Source of the DNA: Gemmatimonas phototrophica
Lineage (GTDB): Bacteria; Gemmatimonadota; Gemmatimonadetes; Gemmatimonadales; Gemmatimonadaceae
Direction of reading: 5' to 3'
DNA length: 64,000 nucleotides
NCBI GenBank assembly: GCA_945869195.1
Contig: CAMBNV010000006.1
Span: 1 to 64,000, forward strand
Made by a program: the position numbers and the translations under genes. The notes under the pieces were generated by a model. The model did no database searches and was not told the origin of the DNA. It saw only the letters and a program-made list of their open reading frames with translations. Below are positions 49,003 through 58,052 of the stretch, piece by piece (within the stretch, counting starts at the first letter, position 1; each line of letters opens with the position of its first letter).

Positions 49003-50271
49003 CTAGTAGAGGAGATAGGGCCGTACGCGACGCTGGAAGGCCACGATCTCCGGTTGCACGCGATCGATCACTTCGTCAGGGTCGTCTCCGCGAAGCAGCG
49101 CGATCCGTGCCGACGCTGCCCCCATCCGCCGGTCGAAGGTGCTGGCCGTGAGCCGCAGCGAATCGGGTGCCGACTTGGCGATCGCCCAGAGCAGGGCCGC
49201 CCCGATGCGCGCCACCTGCACCCGCGCCCGCGCCTCGACGACGATACGCACACCCGGAATCTCCCGGCCGGCAAACTTGGCGTCGCCCGGCTGGATCGGC
49301 GTGAAGCGGACCGCTTCGAATCGGACGCCGCCGAGCCCTCGCTCTTCGAGCGCGGCCGCGACCTGCTTGGCATCGAGCCAGGAGGCGCCGACCTGCTGAA
49401 AGGGACGATCGGTCCCGCGTCCCACCGACAGGTTGGACCCCTCGAAGGGCACCAGCGCCGGATAGAGCAGCGCGCTCTCGGTTGTCCGCATCGCCGGCGA
49501 CGGGATAGTCCACGGGAGCCCCGAGTCTTCCCACCACATCGAACGCCGATAACCCGACATTTGGACCACCGAGAGCTCGACGGGAATGTGCAGTTCGGCG
49601 GCGAACCAGCGAGCCATTTCTCCCATCGTCATACCGTGGCGCAGCGGGGCTGGATATAATGCGTATGCGGCGCCGCGGCGCTCCGGGGTGGGATCCTCGG
49701 GATTGGCGAGTGCGGAATCGAGCAGAAAGCCTTCGGCGCGCCCGCCGAGCGGGTTAGGGCGGTCGAGGACGACAAACGGGATGCCGACGCGGGCGGCCGC
49801 CCGCATCGCATAGACCATCACGCCAACATAGGTCCAGGTGCGCGTGCCGATGTCCTGCAAATCGAAGACGAGCGCGTTCAGGTCTCGGAGGAGGCTGTCG
49901 GGAGGTCCGACGGTCTCCCGGCGATACAGTGAATGCACCAGGAGCCCGGAACGCGCGTCGACCTGGTCTGGCAGGTTTTCCACGTCCTGGTCACCGCGAA
50001 TCCCGTGCTCTGGCGAGAAGAGACGGACGAGCTGGACGTTGGCGCGCTTCACGCGCAGATCACCCTGGAGCAGATCGACGTCGGAGGTGCCCTTGGCGTC
50101 GACGCCGGTGTGGTTGGTGATGAGCCCGATCCGTCTCCCCGCGATCAGGTGGAGCGAATCATCGAGCAGAACCGTGATCCCGGGGCGCAGTGCCGCACGC
50201 TCCGGCGCTCGCCGCGCGCCCTGGGCGCGCGGCGGCGTGGCACAGGCCACGCTCGTCCAGAGCAGCAGCAT
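49003..50271 (-). CDS. namZ: NamZ-type (DUF1343) exo-beta-N-acetylmuramidase, secreted
   Basis: 422 residues from ATG 50271. A short lipoprotein-like signal (MLLLWTSVAC) is visible; a GTG at 50337 is possible but would overlap the divergent nagZ start. The family motif LFSPEHGIRGDQD lies about 83-95, with LVFDLQDIGTRTWTYVGVM, VLDRPNPLGG and SVGRGTDRPFQQVGASWLD, all conserved in YbbC/NamZ. NamZ removes MurNAc from the non-reducing ends of wall fragments. Directly divergent from a NagZ-AmiE fusion. Confidence 0.88.
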   Translation of the reverse strand: MLLLWTSVACATPPRAQGARRAPERAALRPGITVLLDDSLHLIAGRRIGLITNHTGVDAKGTSDVDLLQGDLRVKRANVQLVRLFSPEHGIRGDQDVENLPDQVDARSGLLVHSLYRRETVGPPDSLLRDLNALVFDLQDIGTRTWTYVGVMVYAMRAAARVGIPFVVLDRPNPLGGRAEGFLLDSALANPEDPTPERRGAAYALYPAPLRHGMTMGEMARWFAAELHIPVELSVVQMSGYRRSMWWEDSGLPWTIPSPAMRTTESALLYPALVPFEGSNLSVGRGTDRPFQQVGASWLDAKQVAAALEERGLGGVRFEAVRFTPIQPGDAKFAGREIPGVRIVVEARARVQVARIGAALLWAIAKSAPDSLRLTASTFDRRMGAASARIALLRGDDPDEVIDRVQPEIVAFQRRVRPYLLY

Positions 50272-50304
50272 CCCCAGTATCCGACCTCCGTCCCATACCG
50301 ACTG

Positions 50305-53232
50305 ATGCCTTTTCGACCGTTGCCCATGATCTTCCACGCGTCGTTCCTCCGGCTGGCCGGACTCTCCGGCATAGTTGCCACACTGTCGTGCGCCGCGCCT
50401 GCGTCGCCCGGTGCTCTGACGCCCGAGTCGCGCGGTGCCCTGCGCGACGTCCCGGCGTCACTGACCGCGCCATTGCCGCTCGCGGCGACTCGGTGGATTG
50501 ACTCGACACTCGCCTCGCTCTCGTTGCGTGATCGCGTCGCCCAGATGATGATGATCTGGGTGCTCGGGGATTATACCAGCACGACCGACTCCTCGTTCGT
50601 TTGGGCCTCCGACCGGATCGCGCTCGATCACGTCGGCGGCGTGGTGATGTCGCTCGGGTCGCCGATCGAAGTCGCAGCGAAAGTGAATGCGATGCAGCAG
50701 CAGTCGCGGATCCCGCTCCTCGTGGCGTCGGACGTCGAACCCGGGCTGGGCCGACTCGAGGGCGGCACCTTCCTGCCGAATCTCCTGCGCGGTGGCGATG
50801 CCACCGTCTTGCCGAGCAACATGGCGATCGGTGCCAGCGGAAGCGTCCGGCATGCGCAGGCCGCGGGCCGCATCATCGGCCTCGAGTCCCGCGCGATCGG
50901 GATCCATGTGGCGTTCGCGCCGGCGGTCGACATCAACAACAATCCGGCCAATCCGGTGATCAACGTGCGCTCGTTCGGCGAGGAGCCGAACGCGGTCGCC
51001 CGGCTCGGCGCGGCCTTCGTGCTCGGGCTCCAGGAGACCGGCGTCGCGGCGACGCTCAAGCACTTCCCCGGTCACGGCGACACCGACACCGACTCGCACA
51101 ACGCGCTCCCGATCGTGTCGGCCTCGCGTGAGCGCCTCGATCAGATGGAACTGGTCCCATTTCGGGCCGCACTGGCGGCGGGCGCAGCCGCCGTAATGAG
51201 CGCGCACATCGCGCTCCCCGCGATCTCGCGCGATTCAACACCGGCGACGCTGGTGCCGGCGATCATGCACGGCCTGCTCCGTGACACCCTCGGGTTCCGC
51301 GGCCTCGCGTTCACCGATGCGATGGACATGCGCGGCGTCGGCGCCGGCTACGGACTGGACGAGAGTTCGGTGCGCGCCGTCCTCGCGGGCAACGATGTCC
51401 TCCTCATGCCGGCCGACATTCCCGCCGCGATCTCCGCGGTGACGGCCGCCGTCGAGCGCGGCGAAATCCCCGCGGCACGCATAGAGGCCTCGGTCCGTCG
51501 CATTCTCGAGTACAAGATCCGAACGGGAGCGATCCAACGCCCCTTCGTTTCCCTCGATTCCCTGCGTACGGTCGTCGGCACTGCCGCACACCGCGCGATC
51601 GCGCAGGCCATCGCGAACGACGCGGTCACGCTGCTCCGGAATGACGACGGACAGATCCCGTTCGCGCCGCGCGGCCGCACCGCGGTCATCACCTTCACGA
51701 GCGACGCGGACCTCAGCGCCGGCCGCACCTTTGGCGCCGAGCTCCGCACCCTCCTGCCGGAGACGCGCCTGCTGCGGATTACCCCGGGGACGCCCCGCGC
51801 GCGTCTCGATTCCCTACTCCGCCCAGACGAGCGCGTGGTGTTCGCGACCTTTGTGCGCACGATCGAGGGGGAGGGGCGGTTCGCCGTCGGTGCGCACGTA
51901 GCGCGCTGGGTAGACTCCGTCGCAATCGCCCGACCGCTGACCGTGGTCGCGTTCTCGAATCCGTACGTCGTACGCGAGTTTGGCTGGGTGTCTGGCTACA
52001 TCGCCACGTACGGCCGCGGCGACGCGACCGAGCGCGCCGCGGCACAGGCGCTCGCCGGACGCATTCCGTTCCATGGGCGCGCACCAATCTCCCTGCCGGG
52101 CTTCTACAGCGCCGGCGACGGCGCCCCCCGAGACACGGTGGCACAGGCCACGCTCGAGGACTCGCTCCGCACGATCCTCACGCGGGGCGTGCGCGACTCG
52201 GTCTTCCCGGGCGCGATCGCGGTGATTGGCGACCGGCGAGGTATCCTCACGCAGGTGAGCGCGGGCCGGATCGACTGGGCGGCTGACGCACCGACGCCGG
52301 ACCTCAACACCGTCTGGGACATCGCCTCGCTCACGAAGGTCGTCGGGATGACGACCGCGATGATGCAGCTCGTCGAGCAGGGGCACGTGGACCTCGACGC
52401 ACCGGTGCAGCGGTACCTTCCCGAGTGGACCGGGCCGCACAAGGAACGTGTGACGGTGCGGCACCTGCTCACCCACTCGGCCGGACTTCCGGCGTTCCGC
52501 CAACTCTGGAAACTGACGCCTAACGCCGACTCGGCGCGCGCGCTGCTCCTGAACACGCCGCTCGACACCGTTCCCGGCGCGCGCATGGTGTACTCGGACA
52601 TCGGCGCGGTCCTGCTCGGCTTCGTCGTCGAGCGGGTGGCCCGCGAGCCGCTCGACCGGTACCTCGACCAGCGCGTGTTCGCGCCCCTCGGCTTGCGCGA
52701 CACCCGCTATGCGCCACCGAATGCCTGGCGCTCGCGGATCGCACCCACCGAACAGGATCCTTGGCGCGGCCGACTCCTCCGGGGCGAGGTGCATGACGAA
52801 AACGCCGCCTTCCTTGGGACGCCAGTCGCCCATGCAGGTCTCTTCAGCTCGGCGAGCGACCTCGCGCGTTTTGCACGCATGCTGCTCAACGAGGGGGTGC
52901 TCGACGGCGTCCGTCTGATTGGCACCGCGACGGTGCGTGACTTCACGCGCGTGCAGAACGTGCTGGTGTCCAATCGCGCGCTCGGCTGGGAGACGCCCAC
53001 GGGCACCAACTCCGCGGGCCGCGTGATGCGGCGACCTGCCTACGGGCACACGGGCTTCACGGGCACGTCAATCTGGATCGACCCGACGACTGACCGCTTC
53101 GTCATCCTGCTGACCAACCGCGTCAACCCAACCCGAGAGAACTCGCGGATCGGCCCACTGCGCACGGCCGTCGCCGACCTCGTCACCACGCGCGCGATCA
53201 GTGAGCGGAACGCGATCCACCGGGCGCCCTGA
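50305..53232 (+). CDS. nagZ: NagZ-AmiE fusion: GH3 beta-N-acetylglucosaminidase with serine-beta-lactamase-fold amidase
   Basis: 975 residues from ATG 50305 (or 50326, where a lipoprotein signal ending TLSC begins). Extension to 49933 rejected as shadow of namZ. GH3 domain (about 60-400): KHFPGHGDTDTDSH (252-265, catalytic Asp-His loop) and FTDAMDM with nucleophile Asp338. Middle GH3 C-like domain (about 415-615). C-terminal beta-lactamase-fold domain (about 630-970): S-x-x-K as S675-L-T-K678, Y763-S-D and H915-T-G, as in B. subtilis AmiE-type muramoyl-peptide amidases. Predicted periplasmic. Removes GlcNAc and peptide from wall fragments. Confidence 0.9.
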   Translation: MPFRPLPMIFHASFLRLAGLSGIVATLSCAAPASPGALTPESRGALRDVPASLTAPLPLAATRWIDSTLASLSLRDRVAQMMMIWVLGDYTSTTDSSFVWASDRIALDHVGGVVMSLGSPIEVAAKVNAMQQQSRIPLLVASDVEPGLGRLEGGTFLPNLLRGGDATVLPSNMAIGASGSVRHAQAAGRIIGLESRAIGIHVAFAPAVDINNNPANPVINVRSFGEEPNAVARLGAAFVLGLQETGVAATLKHFPGHGDTDTDSHNALPIVSASRERLDQMELVPFRAALAAGAAAVMSAHIALPAISRDSTPATLVPAIMHGLLRDTLGFRGLAFTDAMDMRGVGAGYGLDESSVRAVLAGNDVLLMPADIPAAISAVTAAVERGEIPAARIEASVRRILEYKIRTGAIQRPFVSLDSLRTVVGTAAHRAIAQAIANDAVTLLRNDDGQIPFAPRGRTAVITFTSDADLSAGRTFGAELRTLLPETRLLRITPGTPRARLDSLLRPDERVVFATFVRTIEGEGRFAVGAHVARWVDSVAIARPLTVVAFSNPYVVREFGWVSGYIATYGRGDATERAAAQALAGRIPFHGRAPISLPGFYSAGDGAPRDTVAQATLEDSLRTILTRGVRDSVFPGAIAVIGDRRGILTQVSAGRIDWAADAPTPDLNTVWDIASLTKVVGMTTAMMQLVEQGHVDLDAPVQRYLPEWTGPHKERVTVRHLLTHSAGLPAFRQLWKLTPNADSARALLLNTPLDTVPGARMVYSDIGAVLLGFVVERVAREPLDRYLDQRVFAPLGLRDTRYAPPNAWRSRIAPTEQDPWRGRLLRGEVHDENAAFLGTPVAHAGLFSSASDLARFARMLLNEGVLDGVRLIGTATVRDFTRVQNVLVSNRALGWETPTGTNSAGRVMRRPAYGHTGFTGTSIWIDPTTDRFVILLTNRVNPTRENSRIGPLRTAVADLVTTRAISERNAIHRAP

Positions 53233-53242
53233 GCCAATCGCC

Positions 53243-53274
53243 CTGCCGGGATTCGTGATCGTCATCGCCGGCAG
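53243..53274 (+). terminator. Possible terminator after nagZ-amiE
   Basis: 7-bp arms CTGCCGG (53243-53249) and CCGGCAG (53268-53274) with an 18-nt loop, 10 bp past the stop. No T-run, so weak. Confidence 0.35.
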
Positions 53275-53302
53275 CTAGACACTCCGCACCGAGCCGTCCG
53301 GC

Positions 53303-53330
53303 TTGTTCCCGGCCCTTTCAGCCCTATATT
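53303..53330 (+). promoter_or_regulatory. Promoter candidate before the A-type Fe-S carrier
   Basis: TTGTTC (53303-53308) and TATATT (53325-53330), 16-nt spacer, 60 bp upstream of the start codon. Confidence 0.5.
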
Positions 53331-53390
53331 GCAGGGAAGCTCGATTAGGCCGCGACCGCGGCCCAGAACTCATCATCACCGAGGCGTCCG

Positions 53391-53747
53391 ATGAGCACCA
53401 TCAACACCATGGAACTCACCCTCAGCATCACGCCGTCCGCCAGCGCCGAAGTCCATAAATTCATGACCGCAGAGCAGGTGGCGCCTGAAGTCGGCGGCCT
53501 CCGCGTGAGCGTCCAGCCGGGCGGGTGCTCGGGCTTCAAATACAGCCTCCTGATCGAGGACAAGCCTGCCGAAGACGACACGATCCTGAATCAGGGCTCG
53601 TTCAATGTGTTCGTCGACCCGTTCTCGATGCAGTACCTCAACGGCGTCGTCATCGACCACGTGACGTCGATGCAGGGGTCCGGCTTCACGTTCAAGAACC
53701 CGAGCTCAACCGGCGGATGCGGCTGCGGTAGCAGCTTCTCGGCCTGA
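53391..53747 (+). CDS. A-type iron-sulfur cluster carrier (ErpA/SufA/IscA-like)
   Basis: 118 residues. Three-Cys cluster site: GGCSGFKY (Cys46) and GCGCGSSF (near 109-116). Transfers or holds Fe-S clusters. It has its own promoter and terminator and so is probably expressed alone, even though it lies among wall-recycling genes. Confidence 0.92.
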   Translation: MSTINTMELTLSITPSASAEVHKFMTAEQVAPEVGGLRVSVQPGGCSGFKYSLLIEDKPAEDDTILNQGSFNVFVDPFSMQYLNGVVIDHVTSMQGSGFTFKNPSSTGGCGCGSSFSA

Positions 53748-53799
53748 TCTAGAGTGGTTGTTGGTCGAACGCCGTCGCCGAAAATCATTCCAGCGGTGT

Positions 53800-53837
53800 A
53801 CGAGGCCCGTGGTCCCGTTGGTGGACACGGGCCTCGT
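53800..53837 (+). terminator. Terminator after the Fe-S carrier
   Basis: 12-bp perfect stem (53800-53811 pairs with 53826-53837), 14-nt loop, followed by GCCGTTCTC. Separates the Fe-S carrier from the transporter gene. Confidence 0.7.
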
Positions 53838-53890
53838 GCCGTTCTCACCGCGGACGCTCGGCATCCCGAGAGACCATCCCATCGAGGCCT

Positions 53891-55423
53891 ATGTCGCCGA
53901 CTGAACTGAGCAGTGGATTCAGCGCCCTCGACTGGGGGATCCTGGTCGTCTATCTCGCCGGCACTACGGCCCTCGGGGTCTGGCTCGGTCGCGATCAGAA
54001 GAACGCCCGCGACTATTTCGTCGCTGACGGCTCGATCCCCTGGTGGGCAGTCCTCTTTTCGATCGTGGCGACCGAGACAAGCGCGCTCACCTTCATCTCG
54101 ATACCGGGCCTCGCGTATCTCGGGAATTTCACGTTCCTCCAGGTGGCCACCGGCTATCTCCTCGGACGGATCGTGGTCGCCTATACGCTGCTGCCCCGGT
54201 ATTCCGAGGGGCGACTCGTCACCGCATACGCGCTCCTTGAACAGCGGTTCGGCCTCGCGACACGGCGCTTTGCCTCGGTGACCTTCATGGTCACGCGCGC
54301 GTTCGGTGATTCGGTGCGAATCTTTGCCACCGCGATCCCCATCGGACTGATCATCGGACCGTTCGTGCCAGCCGAGTATGTGACACCCGTGGCGATCCTC
54401 TCGCTCGGCGCGACCACGTTGCTCTACACCTATCATGGCGGCATGCGCGCCGTGGTCTGGACCGATGTGATCCAGACATTCGTCTACCTCGCCGGCGGAG
54501 TCGGCGCCGTCTATCTGATCGGCGCGGGCGTCGACGGCGGTTGGAGCCGCATCCTCGCGGACGCGGGTGCGGCGGGGAAACTGCAGTTCATCGACACGTA
54601 CGCGGGCATCGACCGGCCGCACACACTCTTCGCTGGCCTGCTCGGCGGCGGATTTCTCGCCATGGCATCGCACGGCGCGGACCAGCTCATCGTGCAGCGC
54701 CTGCTCACCGCAAACTCTCTGCGTGATGCGCGTCGCGCGCTGATCGGTAGCGGCATCGCGGTGATCGCGCAGTTCGCCCTCTTCCTGCTGATCGGTGTCG
54801 GCCTCTGGTCGTTTTATCAGGGACGCAGCTTCAGCGCCCCTGACCAGATCTTCCCGACGTTCATCATCGAGGAGATGCCGCCGGGCATGACCGGCCTCGT
54901 GATCGCCGCGATCCTCGCGGCCGCGATGAGCACGATCTCAGGATCGCTCAACTCGCTCGCCGCCGCGACGACCCACGACCTCTGGGTGCCGTTCCGCGGC
55001 CAGGGGGCGGACGGCCCCCAGTTGCTCCGCGTTTCTAAAATCTTCACGCTCGTCTGGTTCGTCATCCTTATCGGTGGAGCGCTGCTATATCATGCGGAAG
55101 GGACGCCCGTGGTCGTAGTCGCGCTGTCGATCGCGTCGTTCACCTACGGTGGACTACTTGGAGGATTCTTCCTCGCGATGCACTGGCCGCGCGCCATCCA
55201 ACGCGACGCGATCCTCGGAATGTCCGTCGGGATTGGCGTCATGAGCGTGATCGTCTTCGCCGGCCGGCTCGCGACGGCCATTCCGTCTCTTGCCGGTCCT
55301 CTCGCTCCGTTCATCGGAATCGCCTGGCCCTGGTACGTCCTGATCGGAACCTCGATTACCTGTGGCGCAGGGGTCCTCTCCTCACTCACACACGCCGCGC
55401 CCTCGAGGGCGCCTTACGCCTGA
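53891..55423 (+). CDS. Sodium:solute symporter (SSS family)
   Basis: 510 residues, about 13 transmembrane helices spread across the protein. Typical N-terminal DWGILVVYLAGTTALGVWLGRDQ, TSALTFISIPGLAY and GHGADQL-like MASHGADQLIVQRLLTANSLRDARRALIGSG, with AAILAAAMSTISGSLNSLAAATTHDLW for the sodium site. Substrate not readable from sequence; the kinase 14 bp downstream and the secreted hydrolases nearby suggest an amino sugar (inference). Confidence 0.9.
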   Translation: MSPTELSSGFSALDWGILVVYLAGTTALGVWLGRDQKNARDYFVADGSIPWWAVLFSIVATETSALTFISIPGLAYLGNFTFLQVATGYLLGRIVVAYTLLPRYSEGRLVTAYALLEQRFGLATRRFASVTFMVTRAFGDSVRIFATAIPIGLIIGPFVPAEYVTPVAILSLGATTLLYTYHGGMRAVVWTDVIQTFVYLAGGVGAVYLIGAGVDGGWSRILADAGAAGKLQFIDTYAGIDRPHTLFAGLLGGGFLAMASHGADQLIVQRLLTANSLRDARRALIGSGIAVIAQFALFLLIGVGLWSFYQGRSFSAPDQIFPTFIIEEMPPGMTGLVIAAILAAAMSTISGSLNSLAAATTHDLWVPFRGQGADGPQLLRVSKIFTLVWFVILIGGALLYHAEGTPVVVVALSIASFTYGGLLGGFFLAMHWPRAIQRDAILGMSVGIGVMSVIVFAGRLATAIPSLAGPLAPFIGIAWPWYVLIGTSITCGAGVLSSLTHAAPSRAPYA

Positions 55424-55437
55424 CCAGAATCCAGTCA

Positions 55438-56361
55438 ATGTCACAGCTCGTGGTGGGTGTCGATGGTGGTGGAAGCAAGACTGAAGTGATCGTCGCTGAT
55501 GGTCGTGGCAAGGAGATTGCCACGCTCACCGGTGCGCCGTCCGCCGTCCGCCCAAGCGATGTGCTGCACTCGGCCGAGGTGATTGGTGCCCTCGTCCGTG
55601 ATGCGCTCGCGCTGGCCGACTCGGCCGAGCGCCCTCGGGTACTCACCGTGGGCGTCGCCGGCGTGGGGCGAGAGCGCGAGCGTCACGCGTTGCAGCGTGC
55701 CCTCGACGGTGAAGGAATCGCCGACGAGGTCCAGGTCGTGACCGATGCCGACGTCGCAATGGAAGATGCGTTCGGCGACGGACCGGGGATTTTGCTGATC
55801 GCGGGGACGGGCTCGGTGGCGTTCGGCCGTGGGCCGACGGGCACCTTTGTTCGCTGCGGCGGGTGGGGCAACGTCTGTGGCGACGAGGGCAGCGGTACCT
55901 GGATTGGCCGCCGCGCGCTCAGCGTGATTACCGCGTCGCACGACGGCCGCGAGCCAGAGACGCGCCTGGCAGGCGCCGTGCTCACCGCGCTCCAACTTGA
56001 CGAGGTGGACGATCTCGTCGCCTGGGCCTCGACAGCAACACCAAAGGACATCGCCGCGCTCGCCGTGCCGGTGATGACGCTCGCCGCCGAACGCGACCTG
56101 CGAGCCAACTCGATCTGCACGCTCGCCGCCGAGGAGCTCGTTCTCCATGTGCGAACCCTGGCGCGGCAGCTCTTCGTCGACGAACGGGCATCGCTCCCGG
56201 TCGCGCTGGCGGGCGGGATGATGCCTCGCGGGTCATTCTTGCGACGGCTTGTCGAGCACCGTCTCAAGTCCGCGGTGCCAGGCTCGCACCTCCACGGTGA
56301 CGAAGTGCTCCCCGCTCGCGGCGCCATCAAGCTCGCCCGCAAGGCACTCGGGGGCGCCTAG
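55438..56361 (+). CDS. BadF/BadG-family sugar kinase (GlcNAc/MurNAc kinase candidate)
   Basis: 307 residues. ASKHA ATPase fold: GVDGGGSKTEVIVAD (phosphate 1), VVTDADVAMEDAFGDGPGILLIAGTGSVAFG (phosphate 2), GGWGNVCGDEGSGTWIGRRAL and VALAGGMMPRGSFLRRLV (adenosine). This group includes N-acetylglucosamine kinase and MurNAc/GlcNAc kinases (MurK). Coupled to the symporter, 14 bp apart, so it probably phosphorylates the imported sugar. Confidence 0.87.
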   Translation: MSQLVVGVDGGGSKTEVIVADGRGKEIATLTGAPSAVRPSDVLHSAEVIGALVRDALALADSAERPRVLTVGVAGVGRERERHALQRALDGEGIADEVQVVTDADVAMEDAFGDGPGILLIAGTGSVAFGRGPTGTFVRCGGWGNVCGDEGSGTWIGRRALSVITASHDGREPETRLAGAVLTALQLDEVDDLVAWASTATPKDIAALAVPVMTLAAERDLRANSICTLAAEELVLHVRTLARQLFVDERASLPVALAGGMMPRGSFLRRLVEHRLKSAVPGSHLHGDEVLPARGAIKLARKALGGA

Positions 56362-56378
56362 GCCACGGTCTGTTTTGA

Positions 56379-56419
56379 GAACGGCGCCGACCCTCAGGGA
56401 GAGGGGGTCGGCGCCGTTC
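56379..56419. terminator. Bidirectional terminator between the kinase and the permease
   Basis: 15-bp perfect stem (56379-56393 pairs with 56405-56419), 11-nt loop. Between convergent genes; the minus-strand tail is TCAAAACAG and the plus-strand tail ATACATTC. Confidence 0.8.
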
Positions 56420-56451
56420 ATACATTCACCGACGTCTCGAGCGAATCAGTC

Positions 56452-57948
56452 CTACTCGAAGTTCCGCGGCGGCAACCCGCGCCGCAGCCTCGAGTGCCGG
56501 TAGCCGTAGACAGCGTACAGTACGATCCCGATCACCAGCCAGATCCCGAAGCCCTTCCAGGCGTTGGCGGGGAGCCCCTTCATCACGAAGAAGCAGGCCG
56601 AAGCGCCACCCAGGCCAACGAACCAGACGAACGGTACCTTGAACGGCCGGTGACGGTCAGGCTCGGTCACGCGCAGCACGAGCACGCCGAGGCAGACGAG
56701 TACGAAGGCGAAGAGCGTGCCGATGTTGGTCAGGTCGTAGGTCGCGACGTCGTCGGCGACCAGCGCCGCGCAGGCAACCAGCACGCCGGTGATGATCGTC
56801 GTCACGTGCGGCGTCCGGTACTTCTTATGGAGCTTGGCCGCGCCCTCGGGCAGCAGTCCGTCACGCGCCATGGCGTAAAAGATGCGCGGCTGGCCGTACT
56901 GGAAGACGAGGAGCACCGCTGACATCGACACGACCGCGCCCGCGGAGATAATCCACCCGAAGCGTTGGAGTCCGGCCACATTGAACGCGTGCGTGAGCGG
57001 ATCGGACGACGCGAGCTGCTGGTACGGGACGAGTCCGGTCGCGACCGCGCCGACGATCACGTAGATGAGCGTGCAGATCCCAAGGCCCCAGAGGAGTCCG
57101 CGCGGCATGGTGCGCTGCGGATCCTTCACCTCCTCGGCGGCCGTTGAGATCGCGTCGAAACCGATGTAAGCAAAGAAGACGACGGCGGCACCTTGGTGGA
57201 TGCCGGTGAAGCCGTTGGGCGCGAACGGCGTATAGTTGGCGGTGTCGATGTGCTGCGCGCCGACGATCACGAAGAGAGCCAGCACGGCGAGCTTCACCAT
57301 CACCATGACGGCGTTGACGCGCGTGCTCTCGCGTACCCCGACGACAAGGAGCCAGGTGATGGCCATGACGATCATGAACGCGGGGACATTAAGCAGTACC
57401 GGTACGCCCATGATCCGCGGCGCGGACTCGATCAGACCGTGAATCGCTGGGTTGGAGCTCGCCGCGGCCTGGAAGTAGCCGTGCGTGAGCCAGCCCGGCA
57501 GCTCGACGAACGGAGAGATGAGCGAGGAGAAGTAACCGCTCCACGAGATCGCGACCGCGACGTTGCCGACGGCATACTCGAGGATGAGATCCCAACCGAT
57601 GATCCACGCGATGAGCTCGCCGAAGGAGGCGTAGCTATAGGCGTAGGCGGAGCCGGCCTGCGGAATCATCGCCGCGAGCTCGGCGTAGCAGAGGGCCGCA
57701 AGAGCACAGACTGCGCCCAGGAGCACGAAGGAGACGATGAGTGCCGGCCCAGCGCCGAACCGCAGCACCGCACCAGTGGGGCTCAGCGACCCGGCCGCCG
57801 CCGTGCCGAGCGTTGAGAAAATACCGGCGCCGATGACCGCGCCGATCGACAGGAAAATGAGGTCCTTGGTACCAAGCGTCCGCCGCATCCCCTTCCCGTC
57901 ATCGGGAATGACATCGGCGATTGGTTTGCGAGCCCAGAGCGACTTCAT
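56452..57948 (-). CDS. Amino-acid permease (APC superfamily, cationic amino acid transporter-like)
   Basis: 498 residues with 12 or more transmembrane helices. TKDLIFLSIGAVIGAGIFSTLGTAAAG opening (helix 1 with the unwound GAGIF), CYAELAAMIPQAGSAYAYSY, FFAYIGFDAISTAAEEVKDPQRTMPRG. Imports or exchanges amino acids; specificity unknown. Probably monocistronic. Confidence 0.9.
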   Translation of the reverse strand: MKSLWARKPIADVIPDDGKGMRRTLGTKDLIFLSIGAVIGAGIFSTLGTAAAGSLSPTGAVLRFGAGPALIVSFVLLGAVCALAALCYAELAAMIPQAGSAYAYSYASFGELIAWIIGWDLILEYAVGNVAVAISWSGYFSSLISPFVELPGWLTHGYFQAAASSNPAIHGLIESAPRIMGVPVLLNVPAFMIVMAITWLLVVGVRESTRVNAVMVMVKLAVLALFVIVGAQHIDTANYTPFAPNGFTGIHQGAAVVFFAYIGFDAISTAAEEVKDPQRTMPRGLLWGLGICTLIYVIVGAVATGLVPYQQLASSDPLTHAFNVAGLQRFGWIISAGAVVSMSAVLLVFQYGQPRIFYAMARDGLLPEGAAKLHKKYRTPHVTTIITGVLVACAALVADDVATYDLTNIGTLFAFVLVCLGVLVLRVTEPDRHRPFKVPFVWFVGLGGASACFFVMKGLPANAWKGFGIWLVIGIVLYAVYGYRHSRLRRGLPPRNFE

Positions 57949-58052
57949 GCGCGGCCCTCGGCGGCGGTGGATTCGGTCAAAGATCGGATGTCAGGGGAAA
58001 CTCCGCGAGATGCAAGCAGCGAAAGTTACCGGCGCCTCTCCCTCAAGGCCAG

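Noticed and set aside
49933-50304. 124-residue N-terminal extension of the NagZ-AmiE reading frame
   Set aside because: It lies antisense to namZ, is not signal-like, and a proper lipoprotein signal begins at 50305/50326.
51814-53049. 411-residue minus-strand reading frame opposite nagZ-amiE
   Set aside because: Shadow of the confirmed GH3/beta-lactamase gene; Arg/His-rich with no recognisable domain.
53591-54673. 360-residue minus-strand reading frame opposite the symporter
   Set aside because: Charged, repeat-like composition, and it crosses a terminator; the plus-strand symporter is clear.
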